Numbered from the stretch's first letter, positions 43,605 to 53,683 are shown. The stretch: 64,000 nt of DNA from Alloscardovia macacae (GCF_002259705.1 NZ_MWWT01000002.1:1-64000); one strand, 5' to 3'. Numbers and translations are program-made. Notes: generated by a model from the letters alone, not told the origin.

Positions 43605-45194
43605 CTACTTGCTCTCGTGGTAGGACTTCTCAGTATTCACGCCCCACACGTTCGCCTTATCTTCGCGGCCGCTCTTAATGTTCGCCACGGCTTCCATGGA
43701 CGTGGCCATGGAATGATCCTGGTTATTATAATGATGCTGGCCGTTACGACCCACGCAGTAGACGTTCCCGAGCGAGTCTATCCAGCTGGTCAGCTCTCCG
43801 ATGCGGTCATACGTGTCGAAGTATGCAGGATATGCCTTCGGAACGCGCTCACGATGCGAGTCGATGACGTCATCCGCACTTTCGATGATGCGCATGCGAA
43901 TCATCTCCGCGATGGCGAACTTGCGCGCCTCGTCATCGGTCATGTTCCAGAAGTCATCACCCTCAGCAGTAAAGTACTCGAGGCCTATCCACACCGTGTT
44001 ATCTGGATCTGCCACGAGGTATGGGCTCCAGTTATTAAAGATCTGCAGGCGGCCGACCTTATATCCTGGATCCTGCACGTAAATCCAGTTATCTGGAACG
44101 ATAGGAGGATTACCGAGGGTAGGCACGTCTGTGGTGTTCTTCACACGCAGCTTCTTCACGAGCAGACCCACGGTGACGAAGTCACGGAATGGCAGGCCGT
44201 GTGCCACTTCCACCACGTTCTGTGGCACATCCACGCCACCGGATACGAAGGCGTCGGCGAGGTGGTTCAGCGGCATAGAGGAGATGACGTGATCTGCCTC
44301 GAGGGTGACCGTACCGCCATTATCCGTGACGTATTCCACAGCACTCGCGTGGCCATCCTGCACGCGGATGCCCGTAACGCGTGCGCCCATGATGATGTGT
44401 GCACCCTTCTCCACAGAATTCTGTGCCACGACATCCCACAGCTGGCCTGGACCCAGCTTCGGATACCAGAACTCTTCGATGAGAGAGGTCTCCACCTTCG
44501 AGTTATCTGCCTTACGTCCTGGGATGAGCTTCTTAAAAGCATTCCCCAGGATGTTCCAGATGTTCAGGCCCTTGACGCGCTGAGCGCCCCAGTCTGCGGA
44601 AATCTCCGACGGGTGACGCCCCCACAGCTTCTCCGTGTATCCTTCGAAGAACATGGAGTAAAGCTTACGGCCGAAGCGGTTAATGTAGAAGTTCTCGAGG
44701 TTATCCTCTGGCAGCTTATGCACAGTGGACCACAGGTAGCTGAAGCCTGCCTGCAGGGTGAGCCACAGACCCATAGCCTTAATAGTGTTCGGGCTCAGGC
44801 TGATAGGATAATCAAAGAAATGCTGGTTCCAGAAGATGCGCGAAAGACGGTGACGCTTCAGCATGACCTTATCGGTCTGCTCTGGGTCTGGGCCACCTGG
44901 CTCGAGGTCGTGATGACGGCCAAGCTTCGCATCATCATACGATGGAGCACCCTGTAGCGGCAGGACTTCCTGCCACCAGCGCATGATGCGATCATCCTTC
45001 GAGAAGAAGCGGTGACCACCGATGTCCATGCGGTTCCCGTTATGCTTCACGGTGCGCGAGATGCCGCCAAACTCGTGGCTGGCTTCCAGCACGGTTACAT
45101 CAAAACGATCCGCGGAATCTTTCACCAGCTCCCACGCAGCGGTCAGGCCTGCTGGGCCACCACCGATAATCACTACAGACTGTTTATCTGCCAC
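43605..45194 (-). CDS. FAD-dependent oxidoreductase, amine-oxidase/UDP-galactopyranose mutase-like
   Basis: A 529-residue flavoprotein with the FAD motif [21 protein letters not shown] at the N-terminus, followed by [34 protein letters not shown], a pattern shared by protoporphyrinogen-oxidase-like and UDP-galactopyranose-mutase-like proteins, and [29 protein letters not shown]. The C-terminus has [30 protein letters not shown], an FAD-binding end. A role in cell-envelope sugar metabolism is plausible for actinobacterial homologues but is inference; neighbours (rplS, DUF2469) give no support. Confidence 0.75.
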   Translation of the reverse strand: MADKQSVVIIGGGPAGLTAAWELVKDSADRFDVTVLEASHEFGGISRTVKHNGNRMDIGGHRFFSKDDRIMRWWQEVLPLQGAPSYDDAKLGRHHDLEPGGPDPEQTDKVMLKRHRLSRIFWNQHFFDYPISLSPNTIKAMGLWLTLQAGFSYLWSTVHKLPEDNLENFYINRFGRKLYSMFFEGYTEKLWGRHPSEISADWGAQRVKGLNIWNILGNAFKKLIPGRKADNSKVETSLIEEFWYPKLGPGQLWDVVAQNSVEKGAHIIMGARVTGIRVQDGHASAVEYVTDNGGTVTLEADHVISSMPLNHLADAFVSGGVDVPQNVVEVAHGLPFRDFVTVGLLVKKLRVKNTTDVPTLGNPPIVPDNWIYVQDPGYKVGRLQIFNNWSPYLVADPDNTVWIGLEYFTAEGDDFWNMTDDEARKFAIAEMIRMRIIESADDVIDSHRERVPKAYPAYFDTYDRIGELTSWIDSLGNVYCVGRNGQHHYNNQDHSMATSMEAVANIKSGREDKANVWGVNTEKSYHESK

Positions 45195-45548
45195 ATTAAC
45201 TCCTCAAAAAACAAATAATCGATATAAGTTTACTCTAGGGGTGGGATGGATGCGAGGGCGGGGTACAGAGGGCAGTGCAGATCCCCCTCTCGCGCACTCT
45301 CACCTTTTCTCGCGAAACCGTGAGTTTGTAGTCACGAATGACCGCTGAATTCGAGATATAAACTCAAGCATTCAGAGAAAACCCAGCATTTCCGCCACTC
45401 TCGTCATTTCTTCACCGGTCATTCGCGACTACAAACTGCCATTCTTCACATCATGTTCGAACCGAGCACACGGAAAGCCCACAGCACAAACGCGGACGCA
45501 GCCGGAAAACCCAGCCGCGCCCGCGCCTGACAGAAAAATTGACCTCGC
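45195..45548. other. Intergenic region with a family C inverted repeat
   Basis: Apart from the inverted repeat at 45324-45436 and a CAATT-motif copy at 45532-45544, nothing gene-like is seen. The repeat's inner spacer also contains a CTGAAT/ATTCAG dyad. Confidence 0.6.
45324..45436. repeat. Inverted repeat, family C
   Basis: The left arm 45324-45344 is identical over 21 bp to 30669-30689 (includes GTAGTCACGAATGACCG); the right arm 45416-45436 is its complement with one mismatch. The 16-17 bases after the right arm (CTGCCATTCTTCACAT) also match the copy at 30773, apart from a single-base gap and one substitution. The spacers differ. Confidence 0.87.
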
Positions 45549-45863
45549 CTACTCGAGGTCTCGCGGAACTTCTATCTCCGTCTTCTGCACTTCCTCCACG
45601 TTCACGTCTTTAAACGTGACGATCCGCACGTTCTTCACGAAACGGCTCGGACGGTAGACGTCCCAGACCCACGCGTCGGTCAGCTGCACGTCGAAATACG
45701 CGTCCTGCCCGGCCTGCCGCACGTTAAAATCCACGCGGTTCGCCAGATAAAAACGCCGCTCCGTCTCCACGACGTACGTGAAAAGCTTAATGACGTCGCG
45801 GTACTCCTTATATAACGCGAGTTCCGCGTCTGTTTCGTAGTTATCGAGATCTTCTGCGCTCAC
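45549..45863 (-). CDS. DUF2469 family protein
   Basis: A 104-residue, acidic, conserved actinobacterial protein of unknown function. The family pattern is clear: MSAEDLDNYETDAELALYKEYRDVIKLFTYVVETERRFYLANRVD, then AWVWDVYRPSRFVKNVRIVTFKDVNVEE. In many actinobacteria this gene sits beside rnhB and lepB; here rplS and the oxidoreductase gene separate them. The CAATT-motif copy GGTCAATTTTTCT starts four bases after its stop. Confidence 0.9.
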   Translation of the reverse strand: MSAEDLDNYETDAELALYKEYRDVIKLFTYVVETERRFYLANRVDFNVRQAGQDAYFDVQLTDAWVWDVYRPSRFVKNVRIVTFKDVNVEEVQKTEIEVPRDLE

Positions 45864-45890
45864 CTCGTACCCCTTCTGCTCGCGCTCTGC

Positions 45891-46862
45891 TTAGTCACGC
45901 TTACGCGCGTCGCCGAGCTTCCTCCACCACGGCCCGCTCGCCGCGCTACGGTCTTCTGTATCGATGTCCAATTTTTCACTCTCGTCGCTGATCACGTCTG
46001 CAGAGATATCCTCTTCTATCTCCTCGACCGTCACGGTAAGATCCTGCTCCTGATCGGTGACGCGCTTTTTCAGCTCCATCGTATGCTCATGCTGAGCAAG
46101 GGCTTCGCGTACACCCGGATTATCCATGATAGGATGCAGACCGAATGCTTCGAGTGAGCGGATAGGGTCATACTCGTCCACGAGCATGTCATAGACGTGA
46201 AGATCCATGTAGTGGTTTTCTACAGAATCCCACAGGGCATCGCGCGCCACACCCGTCTCCGTGAATCCGAGAGACTGGTAGACAGCCTGCGACCGCGTAT
46301 TCGCCGATGGAACGGATATCCAAATGCGGTGCAAGCCCATGCCTGCAGGGCGAGGAGCGAAACCAAAGGTCATGACGCGTGGCATAGCATCGCGTGTGAA
46401 TCCACGACCGCGGTAGTTTTCCCCGAGGATAACGTGGATGCGAGCCGAGCCCGCCCACGTGTCGATGTCCACGAGGAAAGCCATGCCGATGAACTCCTCC
46501 TCCACGAACAGGGACCACGCGAGTACGCCACGTTCCTGAGCATCGAGGGAGTGTGCACTGACGTGCTGGGCATCCTCACACTGTGAAGTGGCGCGGTGTC
46601 CTTCCTGCCAGGCGAGCGAGCGCTTCACCCATGCACGGATAATAGCACGCTCAGCCTCTGCAGTCTTTCCGAAGAGGATAAGCGAGCGAGAGAAGGCGCT
46701 GATGCTGTCCATTTTCTCGTAGTCTTCCCATGTGGCTGCACGCAGATGCACCATCTCCCCCTGAATATCCGGGATGGTGATGCTGTCTGCGAGGTGTTCG
46801 TGTGCTGCCTGCGCAGCTTTGTGTGCCGTGTGGTCTTCCTGTGCTCGGTTCGTCGGCTCCAT
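45891..46862 (-). CDS. GNAT-family N-acetyltransferase (RimJ/RimL type) with acidic tail
   Basis: Residues about 35-215 form a GNAT domain: GEMVHLRAATWEDYEKMD at the start, AWSLFVEEEFIGMAFLVDIDTWAGSARIHVILGENYRGRGFTRDAMPRVMTFGFA (the acetyl-CoA-binding RGRGFT) and IWISVPSANTRSQAVYQSLGFTETGVARDALW. This is the ribosomal-protein acetyltransferase-like subgroup; the substrate is unknown. The last 100 residues are a charged, probably coiled or disordered tail rich in Glu/Asp and ending WWRKLGDARKRD. Confidence 0.85.
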   Translation of the reverse strand: MEPTNRAQEDHTAHKAAQAAHEHLADSITIPDIQGEMVHLRAATWEDYEKMDSISAFSRSLILFGKTAEAERAIIRAWVKRSLAWQEGHRATSQCEDAQHVSAHSLDAQERGVLAWSLFVEEEFIGMAFLVDIDTWAGSARIHVILGENYRGRGFTRDAMPRVMTFGFAPRPAGMGLHRIWISVPSANTRSQAVYQSLGFTETGVARDALWDSVENHYMDLHVYDMLVDEYDPIRSLEAFGLHPIMDNPGVREALAQHEHTMELKKRVTDQEQDLTVTVEEIEEDISADVISDESEKLDIDTEDRSAASGPWWRKLGDARKRD

Positions 46863-46959
46863 GTCTGACTGTCTTCTTTCTGTCGGTTTCTCCCTCCCCT
46901 CTCGCTCCGTGCTGGAGTGCCGGGGCGGAGGCGGGAGAAGCCCGTTTCGGAGATGATGA

Positions 46960-47013
46960 ACGGGTTACCACACGCGAAGCTGCTGTGCAGCATACTCCAC
47001 GCTAGTAACCCGT
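46960..47013. repeat. Short inverted repeat downstream of gatB
   Basis: ACGGGTTAC (46960-46968) and GTAACCCGT (47005-47013) form 9-bp perfect arms with 36 bp between them. It lies between the gatB end and the GNAT start; no T-run, so its role is unclear. Confidence 0.6.
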
Positions 47014-47079
47014 AACCCTCTTCTTGTGTCGTTCTGCGCGATTCGACTGAATCCGCTACGTAATCTGCTACGTAATCTG

Positions 47080-48576
47080 CTACTTAATCTTCGCCATGAC
47101 GATGCTCGTGACGGTCTTCGCATCTGCCTGACCGCGCGTGGCCTTCATCACTGCGCCGATAATGGCACCCATCGGCTTCATGTTTCCGCTCTTGAGCTTC
47201 TCCACGATGTCTGGGTTCGCAGCCATAGCCTTATCTACTTCGGCTTCGAGTGCACCCGTATCCTGAACGACTTCGTAGCCATGCTTCGCCACGACCTCAT
47301 CTGGAGTGCCTTCGCCAGCGAGTACGCCTGCCACGGTCTGCTTCGCGAGCTTATCGTTCAGCTTTCCTTCGGAGATGAGTGCTTCCACACGTGCTACGTC
47401 CGCTGGAGTGATGTTCAGCTCGTCAAGCGTGGTATCCTGCTCGTTTGCTGCGCGAGAGATCTCGCCCATCCACCACTTACGTGCACCTGCAGCGCTGGCG
47501 CCTGCCTTCACCGTTTCTTCCACGAGGTCGAGTGCGGATGCATTCACGATGTCACGCATGTCGTTATCGCTCAAGCCCCATTCAGCCTGCAGTCGGTTAC
47601 GACGCTCGCGTGGCATCTCTGGCATCTGAGCCTTCAGCTCTTCGATGTGCTCGCGCGTGGTGTGTACCATGACGAGGTCAGGGTCTGGGAAGTACCGGTA
47701 ATCATCCGCATCGGTCTTTACACGACCGCCGGCCGTGGTCTGCGATGCCTCATCCCAGTGACGGGTCTCCTGGAGCACTTCTCCGCCCGCTTCGAGCACT
47801 GCTGCCTGGCGGCGGATTTCGTAGATGATAGTACGCTCGATGCCACGGAACGAGTTCACGTTCTTCGTCTCCGAGCGCGTACCGAATGGATCATCCGCAG
47901 ATGGACGCAGCGAGACGTTCACATCTGCGCGCATGTTCCCCTGCTCCATGCGAGCGTTCGAGATGTTCAGCGCCTTCACGATGTCGCGAATGGTACGCAC
48001 GTACGCGCCAGCCACTTCTGCTGCACGTGCCCCCGCACCCGTAATAGGCTTCGTGACGATCTCGACCAGTGGCACGCCAGCGCGGTTATAATCCACGAGG
48101 GAGTGGTCTGCACCTTCGATGCGGCCGTCTGCTCCACCCACGTGGGTGTTCTTACCAGCGTCATCTTCTACGTGTGCTCGCTCGATAGGAACGCGGAATA
48201 CTTCGCCATCCTCGAGCTCCACATCCAGGTATCCCTCGCCATTCAGTGGCTTATCATACTGGGAGATCTGGTAGTCTCGTGGCATGTCTGGGTAGAAGTA
48301 GTTCTTTCGCGCGAACTGGCTCCACTCGGCGATGTCACAGTGTAGTGCCAGACCGAGCTTGATAGCGTAGTCGATGGCAGACTTATTCACCACAGGGAGC
48401 GAGCCTGGAAGACCCAGAGATACTGGGGTCAGCTGCGTATTCGGATCCCCACCGAAGGAGACTTCTGCTGGGCAGAAGAGCTTCGTCTTCGTGTTCAGCT
48501 CCACGTGGACTTCGAGACCGATAACGGGATCATACTTTTCTACCGCTTCGGCGAACTTCATTAATTTTTCAGCCAT
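47080..48576 (-). CDS. gatB: Asp/Glu-tRNA(Asn/Gln) amidotransferase subunit B
   Basis: A 498-residue kinase-like subunit that activates Glu-tRNA(Gln) or Asp-tRNA(Asn). It opens [50 protein letters not shown] and has [40 protein letters not shown] and the C-terminal YqeY-like tail ending [12 protein letters not shown]. Order gatC-gatA-gatB. The stop codon is followed by two in-frame copies in a 12-bp tandem duplication (about 47055-47088). gatA lies 39 bp upstream. Confidence 0.95.
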   Translation of the reverse strand: MAEKLMKFAEAVEKYDPVIGLEVHVELNTKTKLFCPAEVSFGGDPNTQLTPVSLGLPGSLPVVNKSAIDYAIKLGLALHCDIAEWSQFARKNYFYPDMPRDYQISQYDKPLNGEGYLDVELEDGEVFRVPIERAHVEDDAGKNTHVGGADGRIEGADHSLVDYNRAGVPLVEIVTKPITGAGARAAEVAGAYVRTIRDIVKALNISNARMEQGNMRADVNVSLRPSADDPFGTRSETKNVNSFRGIERTIIYEIRRQAAVLEAGGEVLQETRHWDEASQTTAGGRVKTDADDYRYFPDPDLVMVHTTREHIEELKAQMPEMPRERRNRLQAEWGLSDNDMRDIVNASALDLVEETVKAGASAAGARKWWMGEISRAANEQDTTLDELNITPADVARVEALISEGKLNDKLAKQTVAGVLAGEGTPDEVVAKHGYEVVQDTGALEAEVDKAMAANPDIVEKLKSGNMKPMGAIIGAVMKATRGQADAKTVTSIVMAKIK

Positions 48577-48615
48577 TTTCTTTTCCTCTGTGCCTGAGCG
48601 TTCTTACTCGTGTTC

Positions 48616-50148
48616 CTACTCGCCCAGCCATGGCGTGGTCATCCACTGCCAGACTGGTCCGTTCCACTTATCTTCCAGGGCTGCTTCGAGTGCCGCTGCT
48701 GGCTTATAGAGAACTTCGTCATGCTGCTGTGGAGCGATGAACTGGAAGCCTACTGGCATGCCGTCTTCGCTCAGACCTGCTGGGATGGAGATAGCTGGCA
48801 CGCCTGCGAGGTTCGCAGGAATGGTAGCGATGTCTCCCAGATACATGGACAGTGGGTCTGCGCTCTTCTCACCGAACTTAAAGGCGGTGGATGGAGCCGT
48901 AGGAGAGACGAGGACGTCTACCTGCTCGAAGGCCTTATTAAAGTCTGCGATGATGAGAGTACGCACCTTCTGTGCGCTGCCATACCATGCGTCATAGTAT
49001 CCAGCAGACAGTGCATACGTACCGAGGATGATGCGGCGCTTTACTTCGTCACCGAATCCTGCTTCACGCGTGTATGCCATCATGTTCGCAGCTGTGGCTG
49101 GAACACCTTCTGGTGGCATGACGCGCAAGCCGTAGCGCATTCCGTCATAACGTGCGAGGTTCGAGGATACTTCCGAAGGCATGATGACGTAGTACGCACC
49201 CAGTGCATATTTCAGGTGTGGAAGGGAGACTTCTACGACCTCAGCGCCCATGGCTTTCAGCTCTTCTACTGCCTCTGTAAAACGCTGGGATACGCCCTCA
49301 TCAAAGCCATCTCCCGACAGCTCCTTAATGAGTCCCACCTTCATACCGCTGAGGTCACGCTTCTGACCTTCGAGGGCTGCAGACACCATAGCTGGTGCTG
49401 GGCTAGGGATGGACGTAGAGTCCTTCGGGTCATGACCACCGATGGTCTCCTGCAGGAGTGCAGAGTCCAGTACGGTACGTGTCACAGGGCCTATCTGGTC
49501 CAGAGACGATGCCATAGCGATGGCGCCGAAACGAGACACGCCACCATACGTCGGCTTCACACCCACCGTACCAGTGAATGCGCCTGGCTGACGAATAGAG
49601 CCACCTGTATCCGTTCCGAGTGCCAGTGGAGCTTCGAAAGCGCCGACTGCTGCTGCAGAACCGCCACCAGAACCGCCTGGTACGCGCTCAGTATCCCATG
49701 GGTTATTCGTGTTCCCGTATGCAGAGTGCTCGGTGGACGATCCCTGCGCGAACTCATCGAGGTTCGTCTTACCGAGGATAGGCATGCCTGCCTGCTTCAG
49801 TTTCGTAATAACTGTCGCGTCATACGGAGGAATCCAGCCTTCGAGAATCTTCGATGCAGCGGTGGTCTCGATGCCCTTCGTGACGATCATGTCCTTAATG
49901 GCTATAGGCACACCAGCTAGCGGCGCGAGCTCTTCACCCGCAGCACGCTTCGCATCGATGGCATCTGCCTGCTCGCGCGCCACATCTGCACTGACCTTGA
50001 GAAAGGCGTTAATCTGTGGCTCTGCGCTCTCGATGACGTCGAGGTGTGCGTCCACGAGCTCGCGAGAGCTGACTTCGCCCGCCTTAAATTTTTCTGCCAT
50101 CTGCGCTGCAGACAGCTGTACGAGGTTATTTCGTGTCTGAGTATCCAT
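48616..50148 (-). CDS. gatA: Asp/Glu-tRNA(Asn/Gln) amidotransferase subunit A
   Basis: A 510-residue amidase-signature protein releasing ammonia from glutamine. The catalytic Lys is in [10 protein letters not shown], and the signature [36 protein letters not shown] carries the two catalytic serines. [32 protein letters not shown] follows. Length is typical. gatC is 13 bp upstream. Confidence 0.96.
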   Translation of the reverse strand: MDTQTRNNLVQLSAAQMAEKFKAGEVSSRELVDAHLDVIESAEPQINAFLKVSADVAREQADAIDAKRAAGEELAPLAGVPIAIKDMIVTKGIETTAASKILEGWIPPYDATVITKLKQAGMPILGKTNLDEFAQGSSTEHSAYGNTNNPWDTERVPGGSGGGSAAAVGAFEAPLALGTDTGGSIRQPGAFTGTVGVKPTYGGVSRFGAIAMASSLDQIGPVTRTVLDSALLQETIGGHDPKDSTSIPSPAPAMVSAALEGQKRDLSGMKVGLIKELSGDGFDEGVSQRFTEAVEELKAMGAEVVEVSLPHLKYALGAYYVIMPSEVSSNLARYDGMRYGLRVMPPEGVPATAANMMAYTREAGFGDEVKRRIILGTYALSAGYYDAWYGSAQKVRTLIIADFNKAFEQVDVLVSPTAPSTAFKFGEKSADPLSMYLGDIATIPANLAGVPAISIPAGLSEDGMPVGFQFIAPQQHDEVLYKPAAALEAALEDKWNGPVWQWMTTPWLGE

Positions 50149-50161
50149 CTGTTCTACTCTC

Positions 50162-50455
50162 CTACTCCCCTAAAATCTGTGGAGCCACGAACATGCCGGA
50201 CTCGGACTTCGGAGCACCGCTGAGTGCTTCTTCCTGCTTGAGTGGGGTGGCTGGTACGTCTGGACGCAGATACGCTTCCAGAGGTACTGGGTTCGCAGTA
50301 GGCTTCACGTCCTCGCCTGCTACTTCCTGAACCTGAGCGATAGCATCTGCTACAGCGTTTAGCTCGCCCTGGAGACGCGTTATTTCATCATTTGTGAGCG
50401 CTATCTGGGCCAGCTCGCCCAGATGCTCGATTTCTTCACGTGTAAATGTAGGCAT
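50162..50455 (-). CDS. gatC: Asp/Glu-tRNA(Asn/Gln) amidotransferase subunit C
   Basis: A 97-residue subunit bridging GatA and GatB. I take ATG 50455 ([45 protein letters not shown]), the normal family start. A longer open frame begins at 50491 but lacks similarity. The C-terminal half, [46 protein letters not shown], matches GatC. Confidence 0.94.
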   Translation of the reverse strand: MPTFTREEIEHLGELAQIALTNDEITRLQGELNAVADAIAQVQEVAGEDVKPTANPVPLEAYLRPDVPATPLKQEEALSGAPKSESGMFVAPQILGE

Positions 50456-50545
50456 AATGCTTAATCTTAGAGTCCGAACGCGACACCTCATGAGCGCACC
50501 GTTCGTTCTCCTTCTCCTTTCTTACGCGTCGTTCCGTCTTCCTTT

Positions 50546-51253
50546 TTAGCCAATTTTTCCGTGCTGCATAACCCATGTGTGCATAGCCACTGCTGCTGCT
50601 GCTCCGGCGTTCAGCGAGCGCACTGATCCCGTCTGCGATATGTACACCACATCATCTGCGAGGTCAAGTGCCTTCTGCGTGAGCCCAGGACCTTCCGCTC
50701 CGAAGAGCATAATGCAGCGTTCTGGGAAATCATAAGTCTCTATGGGAACGGCTCCAGGAACGATGTCGAGCGCTATAATGCGTGGACGCAGCTCGTTCTT
50801 CTCCTGCGCTTGACGACTGACATTCTCGAGAAACTCGTCCACACTCGCATGGTGGTACACATGCTGGTAGAGTTCGGTCATAAGTGAGCCTTTGCGGTTC
50901 CACTTCTTCGGACCGAGGATGTGTACCGCACGCGCTGTAAACGCATTCGCCGTGCGCACGATGGACCCGATGTTAAAGTCATGAGTCCAGTTCTCCACTG
51001 CCACTTCGAAACCATAGCGCCCCTGCTTATCGAGGTCATTCTTTATGGCTTCTACTGTCCAGTAACGGTAGCGATCCATGACATTTCTGCGGTCTCCTTC
51101 GTTCAGGAGTTCCTCATCGTATTCAGCACCTTCTGGACGAGGAAGGTCTGAATGCTCTTCTTCCCATGGTCCCACACCTACTTCGCGTAAGCCTGGGTCT
51201 CCCGCAGCGATGACTCTCTGCGTAAAGTCACTCGGCGGTATCATGTCACTCAC
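50546..51253 (-). CDS. SpoU/TrmH-family RNA methyltransferase
   Basis: A 235-residue SPOUT methyltransferase. The knotted SAM-binding region is visible in the C-terminal half: FPERCIMLFGAEGPGLTQKALDLADDVVYISQTGSVRSLNAGAAAAVAMHTWV, with motifs 2 and 3 (GAEGPGL and SQTGSVRSLNAGAAAAV). N-terminal part includes WTHDFNIGSIVRTANAFTARAVHILGPKKWNRKGSL. It would 2'-O-methylate rRNA or tRNA; target unknown. Its last codons (GKIG) are encoded by a copy of the CAATT motif. It overlaps the upstream gene by eight bases. Confidence 0.87.
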   Translation of the reverse strand: MSDMIPPSDFTQRVIAAGDPGLREVGVGPWEEEHSDLPRPEGAEYDEELLNEGDRRNVMDRYRYWTVEAIKNDLDKQGRYGFEVAVENWTHDFNIGSIVRTANAFTARAVHILGPKKWNRKGSLMTELYQHVYHHASVDEFLENVSRQAQEKNELRPRIIALDIVPGAVPIETYDFPERCIMLFGAEGPGLTQKALDLADDVVYISQTGSVRSLNAGAAAAVAMHTWVMQHGKIG

Positions 51254-52091
51254 CCGCCTTCTGGAGTTCTTTATCTGAGAAGACTGGAATAAATGGAATA
51301 CGAGTCACATTCTCAGTAATAGGATTCACGAGCTTAATGAACTGAGCACTCTCCGCGGTGTCCGAGTTCTTCGATTCCGAGCAGTGCCCGTGACCACCGC
51401 AGGTGCACTCGTGTGGCTCAGTCTCCTCACTTCCCTCATGCTCACAGTGACCAGAGCACGTATGCGAAGTGTCATCTGCGTCCGAAGTACCGAGAATGTC
51501 AGACAGATTCTGCTTCTTCTGCTCTGTATAATTCTCCAGCACACCCGTGCTCCCGACGAGGGAGGCGATAGCTACTATACGCGCTCCCTCATTTTCGAGC
51601 ACAGCAAAGTCGAGGTTCAGCTCATTCCCATGAGTGAGAGTAACCACAGACGACGTCTGCACGAAGGACTTTTCTGACAGCCACGCATCGATAAGAATAA
51701 CTCGCTTATCCTTAATGGACGGCCCCTTAATACCGGGGAAAACGAAATCCATAAGGAAACCATCGAGAAGCTGACCACGAGATGCTGCAGCATGAATCAT
51801 GGCAGAGACCAGTGGTATACCCGCTGCCGTCATAGCTCCTACAGCATCAAAGTCATCGATGCTAAAACCTGCAGTCTCGAGAGCATCGAGAAGAGCATGA
51901 CCTGCTAAGGTGGCACCGTCATGATGGTAGGTCACACCGGTAAGCTCGCTAAACTGCTTATCTGCCACTTCAGCGCGCAGAAGCTTTTCTAAGCGCTGCG
52001 TAGGCTCGAGCATGTCATCCGAGAGAGCTGCTATCTGCTCGCGGATATCCGAAGATCCGGTCGTCTTAAATTCCTGTGTCATAGTAGCCAC
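51246..52091 (-). CDS. Degenerate phosphoribosyltransferase-like protein with Cys/His cluster
   Basis: A 281-residue protein. Residues about 35-180 resemble an orotate-type phosphoribosyltransferase fold (DAVGAMTAAGIPLVSAMIHAAASRGQLLDGFLM and DKRVILIDAWLSEKSF). The usual PRPP loop (two Asp then Thr-Gly) is altered to DAWLSEKSF, so catalysis is doubtful. Residues 210-237 hold five Cys (212, 216, 229, 231, 237) and six His, resembling a metal-binding insertion, flanked by Glu/Ser-rich DNA. It precedes the SpoU methyltransferase and overlaps its start. An uncharacterised bifidobacterial orthologue group is likely; function unassigned. Confidence 0.6.
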   Translation of the reverse strand: MATMTQEFKTTGSSDIREQIAALSDDMLEPTQRLEKLLRAEVADKQFSELTGVTYHHDGATLAGHALLDALETAGFSIDDFDAVGAMTAAGIPLVSAMIHAAASRGQLLDGFLMDFVFPGIKGPSIKDKRVILIDAWLSEKSFVQTSSVVTLTHGNELNLDFAVLENEGARIVAIASLVGSTGVLENYTEQKKQNLSDILGTSDADDTSHTCSGHCEHEGSEETEPHECTCGGHGHCSESKNSDTAESAQFIKLVNPITENVTRIPFIPVFSDKELQKAGE

Positions 52092-52131
52092 CTTAGCGGT
52101 CAGTCTCGTCTAATGAGGGAATAGGGAGAGG

Positions 52132-53571
52132 TTACTTCTCGTCCCCATCCCAGCCCGGGAGAAGCTCTGGAGAGGTAATCTCACGGACATTACTCTTCTC
52201 TTCGTCCTCTATGATCTGTGGAATATCGAATAACGTATTCGCATCCAAAGCCTGGAGTTTACGAGCTGTCGGCACGACAGAGCCCTGTAATGAGCCTACG
52301 AAAGCATTATAATTCTTAATCGTATTTCCCAGTGACTTACCGAGTTTTATCGCGTGACCGCTCATCGTATTCAGACGCTTGAAAAGCTCACGCGATAAGT
52401 CGAAAAGTTCCTTCGCTTCATCACTCAGAGTCTGCTGCTGCCAGGCGAATGCTATGGACTTCAGCACCGACCACAGCGTGACAGGAGACGTGAGCGCCAC
52501 CTGCTGGCTGAATGCGTAATCCACTATGCTAGGGTCTACATCCAGAGCAGCCTGCAGTAGCGAGTCATTCGGTATAAAAGCGATGACGAAGTCTGGTGCC
52601 ACACGCTCTTCTTCCGCTATGGTCCAGTACCTGCGCTTCGCGAGCTCATCGATGTGTCCACGCAGTGCCTTCGCATGAGCCTGCAAGTACTCATCACGAA
52701 TCTTCAGCTCCTGCTCAGAAGCAGAGTCCGGAATCTCGAACGCACGCTGGTAGTCCGAGTATGGCACCTTCGCATCGATAGGAATGAACTTCTCATCTGG
52801 AAGATGCACTATCATGTCTGGGCGCTGCTTCTTCCCATCATCATTCGTGGTGTAGTACTGCGTCTCGAAGTCCACATGTTCACGAAGACCCGCAGACTCC
52901 ACGATGTTCTTCAGCTGTGCTTCACCCCAGAAACCACGCACCTTATTATTCCGCAAGGCCATAGCGAGGCTGGACGTCTCTTTATCCAGCTTCTCCTGTG
53001 CGCGACCAAGTCCGAGGAGCTGCTCGCCGAGCTTCCCCATCTCTGCCTGACGACCTTCTTCTATCTCAGCCACCTTCCGCTGCAAGGCTTCGAGATTCTG
53101 CTGGACAGGGCTAATAGCCTTCAGAACACGAGACTCTTCCTGCGAGGACTGTGCCTGCTGACGACGACGCTCTTCCTCACGCTTCTGCTCCGCCAGGCGT
53201 TCGCGCTGAACGCGCTCTGCTTCTGCTTTCTGAGCCACATCCAGCTGCGCTTCTGCAAACTCGAGCTTTTCCTTCATACCCGAAAGCTGTCCCTCGAGCT
53301 TCGCCGTGGCTTCGCGCTCCGCCGCGAGCGCGGAGCGATTCTCTTCATACTGGTCAGAAAGCTGATCACGCACAGAAGTAACTTCACGCAGCTGCACTTC
53401 GAGCTGCGCGAGCTTCTGCTCCTGCAGAGCCTGCTGCGCTATCTGCTCAGCAGAAATACCAGCCTCTTCAGGCATGGTAGATACAGACTTCTCCTGCACT
53501 TTCGCGACGAAGAATCCGAGTGCACCGCCGAGGGCGATGCCTATGATTAATGTTAGTATTAATTCGAACAT
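52132..53571 (-). CDS. rmuC: DNA recombination protein RmuC
   Basis: I start it at ATG 53571 (MFELILTLIIGIALGGALGFFVA), which makes 479 residues. One N-terminal membrane helix is followed by about 170 residues of coiled coil, then a nuclease-like domain: RGFWGEAQLKNIVESAGLREHVDFETQYYTT and RPDMIVHLPDEKFIPIDAKVPYSDYQRAFE, RmuC hallmarks. RmuC limits inversions and rearrangements; mechanism unclear. A perfect SOS box overlaps the start codon, suggesting LexA control. It diverges from the copper ATPase gene. Confidence 0.9.
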   Translation of the reverse strand: MFELILTLIIGIALGGALGFFVAKVQEKSVSTMPEEAGISAEQIAQQALQEQKLAQLEVQLREVTSVRDQLSDQYEENRSALAAEREATAKLEGQLSGMKEKLEFAEAQLDVAQKAEAERVQRERLAEQKREEERRRQQAQSSQEESRVLKAISPVQQNLEALQRKVAEIEEGRQAEMGKLGEQLLGLGRAQEKLDKETSSLAMALRNNKVRGFWGEAQLKNIVESAGLREHVDFETQYYTTNDDGKKQRPDMIVHLPDEKFIPIDAKVPYSDYQRAFEIPDSASEQELKIRDEYLQAHAKALRGHIDELAKRRYWTIAEEERVAPDFVIAFIPNDSLLQAALDVDPSIVDYAFSQQVALTSPVTLWSVLKSIAFAWQQQTLSDEAKELFDLSRELFKRLNTMSGHAIKLGKSLGNTIKNYNAFVGSLQGSVVPTARKLQALDANTLFDIPQIIEDEEKSNVREITSPELLPGWDGDEK

Positions 53572-53607
53572 ATGTTCGACTATAGCAGGAAGTATCGCTA
53601 TCCGCAA
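53564..53607 (-). promoter_or_regulatory. rmuC promoter with LexA (SOS) box
   Basis: TCGAACATATGTTCGA (53564-53579) is a perfect 16-bp palindrome matching the actinobacterial SOS box. Upstream on the minus strand: -35 TTGCGG (53607-53602), 17-bp spacer, -10 TATAGT (53584-53579), then seven bases to the ATG at 53571. The SOS box spans the start site and start codon, so the mRNA is probably leaderless. Confidence 0.82.
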
Positions 53608-53683
53608 AAACCTCGACACGCGGAATAGTGATGCGGAATCCAGCGTTGAACACTAAGAAGATAGAGAGAGAAAGGTATCACTC

